From Baffinella frigidus (Eukaryota; Cryptophyceae; Cryptomonadales; Baffinellaceae): a DNA stretch of 13,553 nucleotides. Positions 12,068 to 13,553 of the stretch are shown here, piece after piece; within the stretch, counting starts at the first letter, position 1; every line of letters starts with the position of its first letter. The DNA is taken from contig MU646796.1 in NCBI GenBank assembly GCA_026770585.1, positions 105,812 through 119,364 of the forward strand. The letters are read 5' to 3'. Position numbers and translations under genes: made by a program. Under the pieces are notes generated by a model. The model was not told the DNA's origin and ran no database searches. It saw only the letters and a program-made list of their open reading frames with translations.

Positions 12068-12167
12068 TCCCGCAAGTGGCCAGTAGGCTCATACACCCTA
12101 CGGTAGGGTCCTAGGACCTGCCTAGGGCGAGTTAGGGTGAATATCTACCCTATGGTCACTTGAGGGA
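12068..12167 (+). mobile_element. Family C element, 100 bp
   Basis: Left end TCCCGCAAGTGGCC, right end GTCACTTGAGGGA, core CCTACGGTAGGGTCCTAGG. Flanked by CA on the left and TA on the right. Its right half contains CCCTATGG, the unoccupied equivalent of the place where a B element sits in the C copy at 12677. Confidence 0.93.
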
Positions 12168-12212
12168 TAGCCCAGATACCCCTGTACCCCTGAACCCACA
12201 ACCAGGACATTC

Positions 12213-12268
12213 GGACCCCTGAACCCCAAACCCCAAACCCCAAACCCCAAACCCCAAACCCCAAACTC
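12213..12268. repeat. CCCCAAA heptamer array
   Basis: About six consecutive CCCCAAA units after CCCCTGAA variants. The minus-strand Gly/Phe/Val/Trp-rich frames here are repeat translation. Confidence 0.88.
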
Positions 12269-12660
12269 GAAACGTACAAGCAGGGTATCCACGCAAAGGC
12301 CGAAGGAGCGGCGGGAGGCGCAGTCGGGGGGAGACTGGGACTGGGGCCCCGCGGAGGACGGCGATGGCACAGGGTGGCACACTGCGCGCTTCTAGAACAT
12401 TCTGCAAGGTTCTGCAAGATTCTGGAACGTTCTAGCCAGGGGACAGGGTGGGGGTGCATACGTGGCGGCCGTGTTGGTAATAATAAAGGTCTCTCGCATC
12501 ACCATCCCCAGGCCGAGAGAGCACTCGGGCGGGAGCTTGTGGCAGGGGCTCCACCAGCCCCCTCTAGCCACCAGCTCCTAGACGTAGGACTGGTGGCTAT
12601 GTCTCGGTCGTTTGACCAGGCCGTGATCTGGTACAAATCCACTGATTGTACAGTGAATTC
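12269..12660 (+). pseudogene. Open coding-like segment of unknown product
   Basis: One + frame is open from the heptamer array at 12213-12268 into the C element at 12677, stopping at 12716. It reads KQGIHAKAEGAAGGAVGGRL early and, after a possible 3' splice site CATCCCCAG (12512), QAERALGRELVAGAPPAPSS, HQLLDVGLVAMSRSFDQAVI and WYKSTD. No ATG is convincing; candidate ATG 12599-12601 lies within it. I recognise no domain. The start of the segment has a relative at 11490. Could be a partial gene or exon; the C element would supply the C-terminus and stop. Confidence 0.35.
12390..12432. promoter_or_regulatory. Heat-shock-element-like TTC/GAA array
   Basis: TTC at 12390, GAA at 12395, TTC at 12400, 12410 and 12420, GAA at 12425, TTC at 12430: every module lies on a 5-base grid. 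The first three and last three modules each match the canonical nTTCnnGAAnnTTCn element bound by eukaryotic heat-shock factors. A slippage-made TTCTGCAAGR decamer repeat explains the middle part. No convincing downstream promoter or gene is defined, so function is inference. Confidence 0.45.
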
Positions 12661-12676
12661 ACCACCTCGAGACGTG

Positions 12677-12892
12677 TCCCTTAAGTGGCCAGTAGGCTCA
12701 TACGCCCTACAGTAGGGCCCTAGGACCTGCCTAGGGCGAGTTAGGGCGAATATTCACCCTGCAGGGATACCTCGCTCATAAGAAACAGCTCCCCCCCATA
12801 GGACCACCATATGGCCCTAGGCATAGGCCTACTGTAGGGACCTAGCGGGGTGCGGTTTCTTATGAGTGAAGTACCCCTGTACACTGGTGGGA
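12677..12892 (+). mobile_element. Family C element split by a nested B element
   Basis: Left part 12677-12761 starts TCCCTTAAGTGGCC and has the core CCTACAGTAGGGCCCTAGG. Right part 12880-12892 (TACACTGGTGGGA) resembles the C right arm CACTTGAGGGA. Without the insert and one copy of the 2-base flank it is about 96-97 bp, close to the normal 100. TG precedes the left end. Confidence 0.75.
12762..12879 (+). mobile_element. Family B element nested in family C
   Basis: Left end CAGGGATACCTCGCTCATAA, right end TTATGAGTGAAGTACCCCTG; core CCTACTGTAGGGACCTAGC. 118 bp. Flanked by TG (12760-12761) and TA (12880-12881). The corresponding position in the intact C copy at 12068-12167 is a TA. Confidence 0.9.
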
Positions 12893-13071
12893 TTGCCACA
12901 GGCTCTACGAAAGAGCCTAGACACCCACAGTGGCAGCACTGCGTGCTTTTAGCAAGAGGAGAGAGACATGTTTCGTGGGTGTAATGAAGATCGGTGGTCC
13001 TTTTGCTCCTGGTACTAGTCCTACCGTAGGACCCTAGGGCGGTGCGTGCCCTTAATTTCGAGAAACCCATG
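12893..13071. other. Spacer with small hairpin and B-core remnant
   Basis: GGCTCT(ACGAA)AGAGCC near 12900-12916 can fold. CCTACCGTAGGACCCTAGG at about 13021-13039 followed by GCGGTGCG looks like an isolated family core, perhaps a decayed B. A minus open frame through here includes B termini and is not called. Confidence 0.5.
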
Positions 13072-13073
13072 TA

Positions 13074-13189
13074 CAGGGGATCCTCGCTCATAAGAAACCG
13101 CCTCCCCCTAGGACCCTACAGTAGGCCTATGCCTAAGGCTCTATGGTGGTCCTGGGGGGGGGCAGTTTCTAATGAGCGAGGTACCCCTG
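13074..13189 (-). mobile_element. Family B element, full length with TA on both sides
   Basis: Left end CAGGGGATCCTCGCTCATAA, right end AATGAGCGAGGTACCCCTG, 116 bp, flanked by TA at 13072-13073 and 13190-13191. Core CCCTACAGTAGGCCTATGCC. Peptides such as RGSSLIRNRLPLGPYSRPMP read across it are element translation. Confidence 0.93.
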
Positions 13190-13199
13190 TACAGCCCCA

Positions 13200-13412
13200 A
13201 AGTCACTCTCAAGCGGAAGGGGGAGGGGTTACAGCTGTAACGCTGTACAGTGTAAGCAAGGCAAGAAGGACTCTTTGTTTGGAACGCATTCACTCCCGTG
13301 TCATCATGTACTGTACAGCCTAGAGTCTTTCACTCTCAAGAGGAGGGGCAGTACCCCAAGGCAAGGACTCTTTGTTTGGAATGGATTCACTCCGTGCCAG
13401 CAGGTACAGCCT
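13200..13412 (+). repeat. Two-copy tandem duplication
   Basis: Unit 1 (13200-13322) and unit 2 (13328-13412) share TCACTCTCAAG.GGA, GGCAAG..GGACTCTTTGTTTG, GATTCACTCC or CATTCACTCCC, and GTACAGCCTA. Unit 2 lacks about 35 bases (GTTACAGCTGTAACGCTGTACAG region). No protein family recognised in either frame. Confidence 0.8.
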
Positions 13413-13470
13413 ACTCAATCACCGTCTGCGCGGCTTATCTAACCTTACTCACTCAAGGCTACCGCCCGAG

Positions 13471-13553
13471 CCCCCCCCCCCCCTACCACGCGCCCCCCCC
13501 CCCCCCATACGAGCCAAACCCCCCCCCCCACGCAGCCATCTGCCCCCCCCCCC
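13471..13553. repeat. Poly-C tracts
   Basis: Four long C runs of about 9-15 bases separated by TACCACGCG, ATACGAGCCAAA and CACGCAGCCATCTG. Long homopolymers at the end of a window are prone to sequencing or assembly error, so lengths should not be trusted. Confidence 0.85.

Noticed and set aside
12741-13091. 116-codon minus frame containing YRGTSLIRNRTPLGPYSRPM
   Set aside because: This peptide is the translation of a family B terminus and core and recurs in other B copies on either strand.
1-13553. tRNA, rRNA or organelle genes
   Set aside because: I saw no T-loop plus anticodon-arm arrangement, no conserved rRNA stretches and no organelle proteins; this was by eye, so a tRNA scan could still find something missed.

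Overview
The window looks like repeat-dense nuclear DNA from a eukaryote, probably subtelomeric or telomere-derived. It carries long CCCTAAA arrays (123 bases without interruption at 9321-9443) and many degenerate heptamer relatives. The CCCTAAA/TTTAGGG telomere type is known from plants, many green algae and some other protists, so an alga is my best guess; no species can be fixed from sequence alone. I see no bacterial gene structure, no rRNA or tRNA gene and no complete recognisable protein gene. Most open frames simply run through heptamer arrays or inverted repeats.

Three things fill the window. (1) Telomere-like heptamer arrays: blocks of CCCATAA, CCCAAAA, CCCTGAA, CCCGAAA, CCCTACA, CCCTTCA, CCCTCAA, CCCCAAA and remoter variants, often locally homogenised and in strict 7-base register. 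Nearly all are C-rich on the + strand; the main exception is about 8400-8730. (2) Short non-autonomous inverted-repeat elements (MITE-like). Family A is about 155-162 bp with ends CCACACAGCGG. Family B is about 116-126 bp with ends CAGGGGTACCTCGCTCATAA. Family C is 100 bp with ends TCCCTCAAGTGGC. Single or two-copy elements lie at 2562-2719, 4839-4977/9012-9152, 5662-5810, 9835-9983, 10020-10156 and 11949-12023. A, B and C have different termini but share a 19-base core, CCTACNGTAGGGYCCTAGG, and best-preserved copies are flanked by TA. One B copy sits inside a C copy, and one C and one A copy have an unoccupied paralogous site in the same window. (3) Broken, repeated coding-like segments, often directly after CAG as if they were exons: 3481-3594 and 3769-3845 (HKF..K.AWRNP), 4199-4470 (DD.GP.SS..KLTI.AH.GR), five copies at 7109-8196 (RVFSGLD), 8110-8190/8712-8780 (LLPRLRFNG) and 12269-12660. 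I recognise none of these families; they are probably gene fragments or decayed repeated exons.

Layout: 1-2075 C-rich arrays with several A copies; 2075-3330 unique spacer, one long TIR element, CCCTAAA array, A/B remnants; 3331-5470 coding-like repeats and duplicated segments; 5470-7100 MITE, TATA-rich tract, duplications and heptamer arrays; 7100-8790 exon-like repeats separated by TATA-rich tracts and carrying two A copies; 8800-9240 C and G elements; 9240-9540 longest telomere array; 9540-10920 B, D and E elements and a GC-rich segmental repeat with a C insertion; 10920-12270 heptamers, hairpins, B and C elements; 12270-13190 a coding-like segment with a heat-shock-element-like array, then C with nested B, then B; 13190-13553 a tandem duplication and poly-C tracts.
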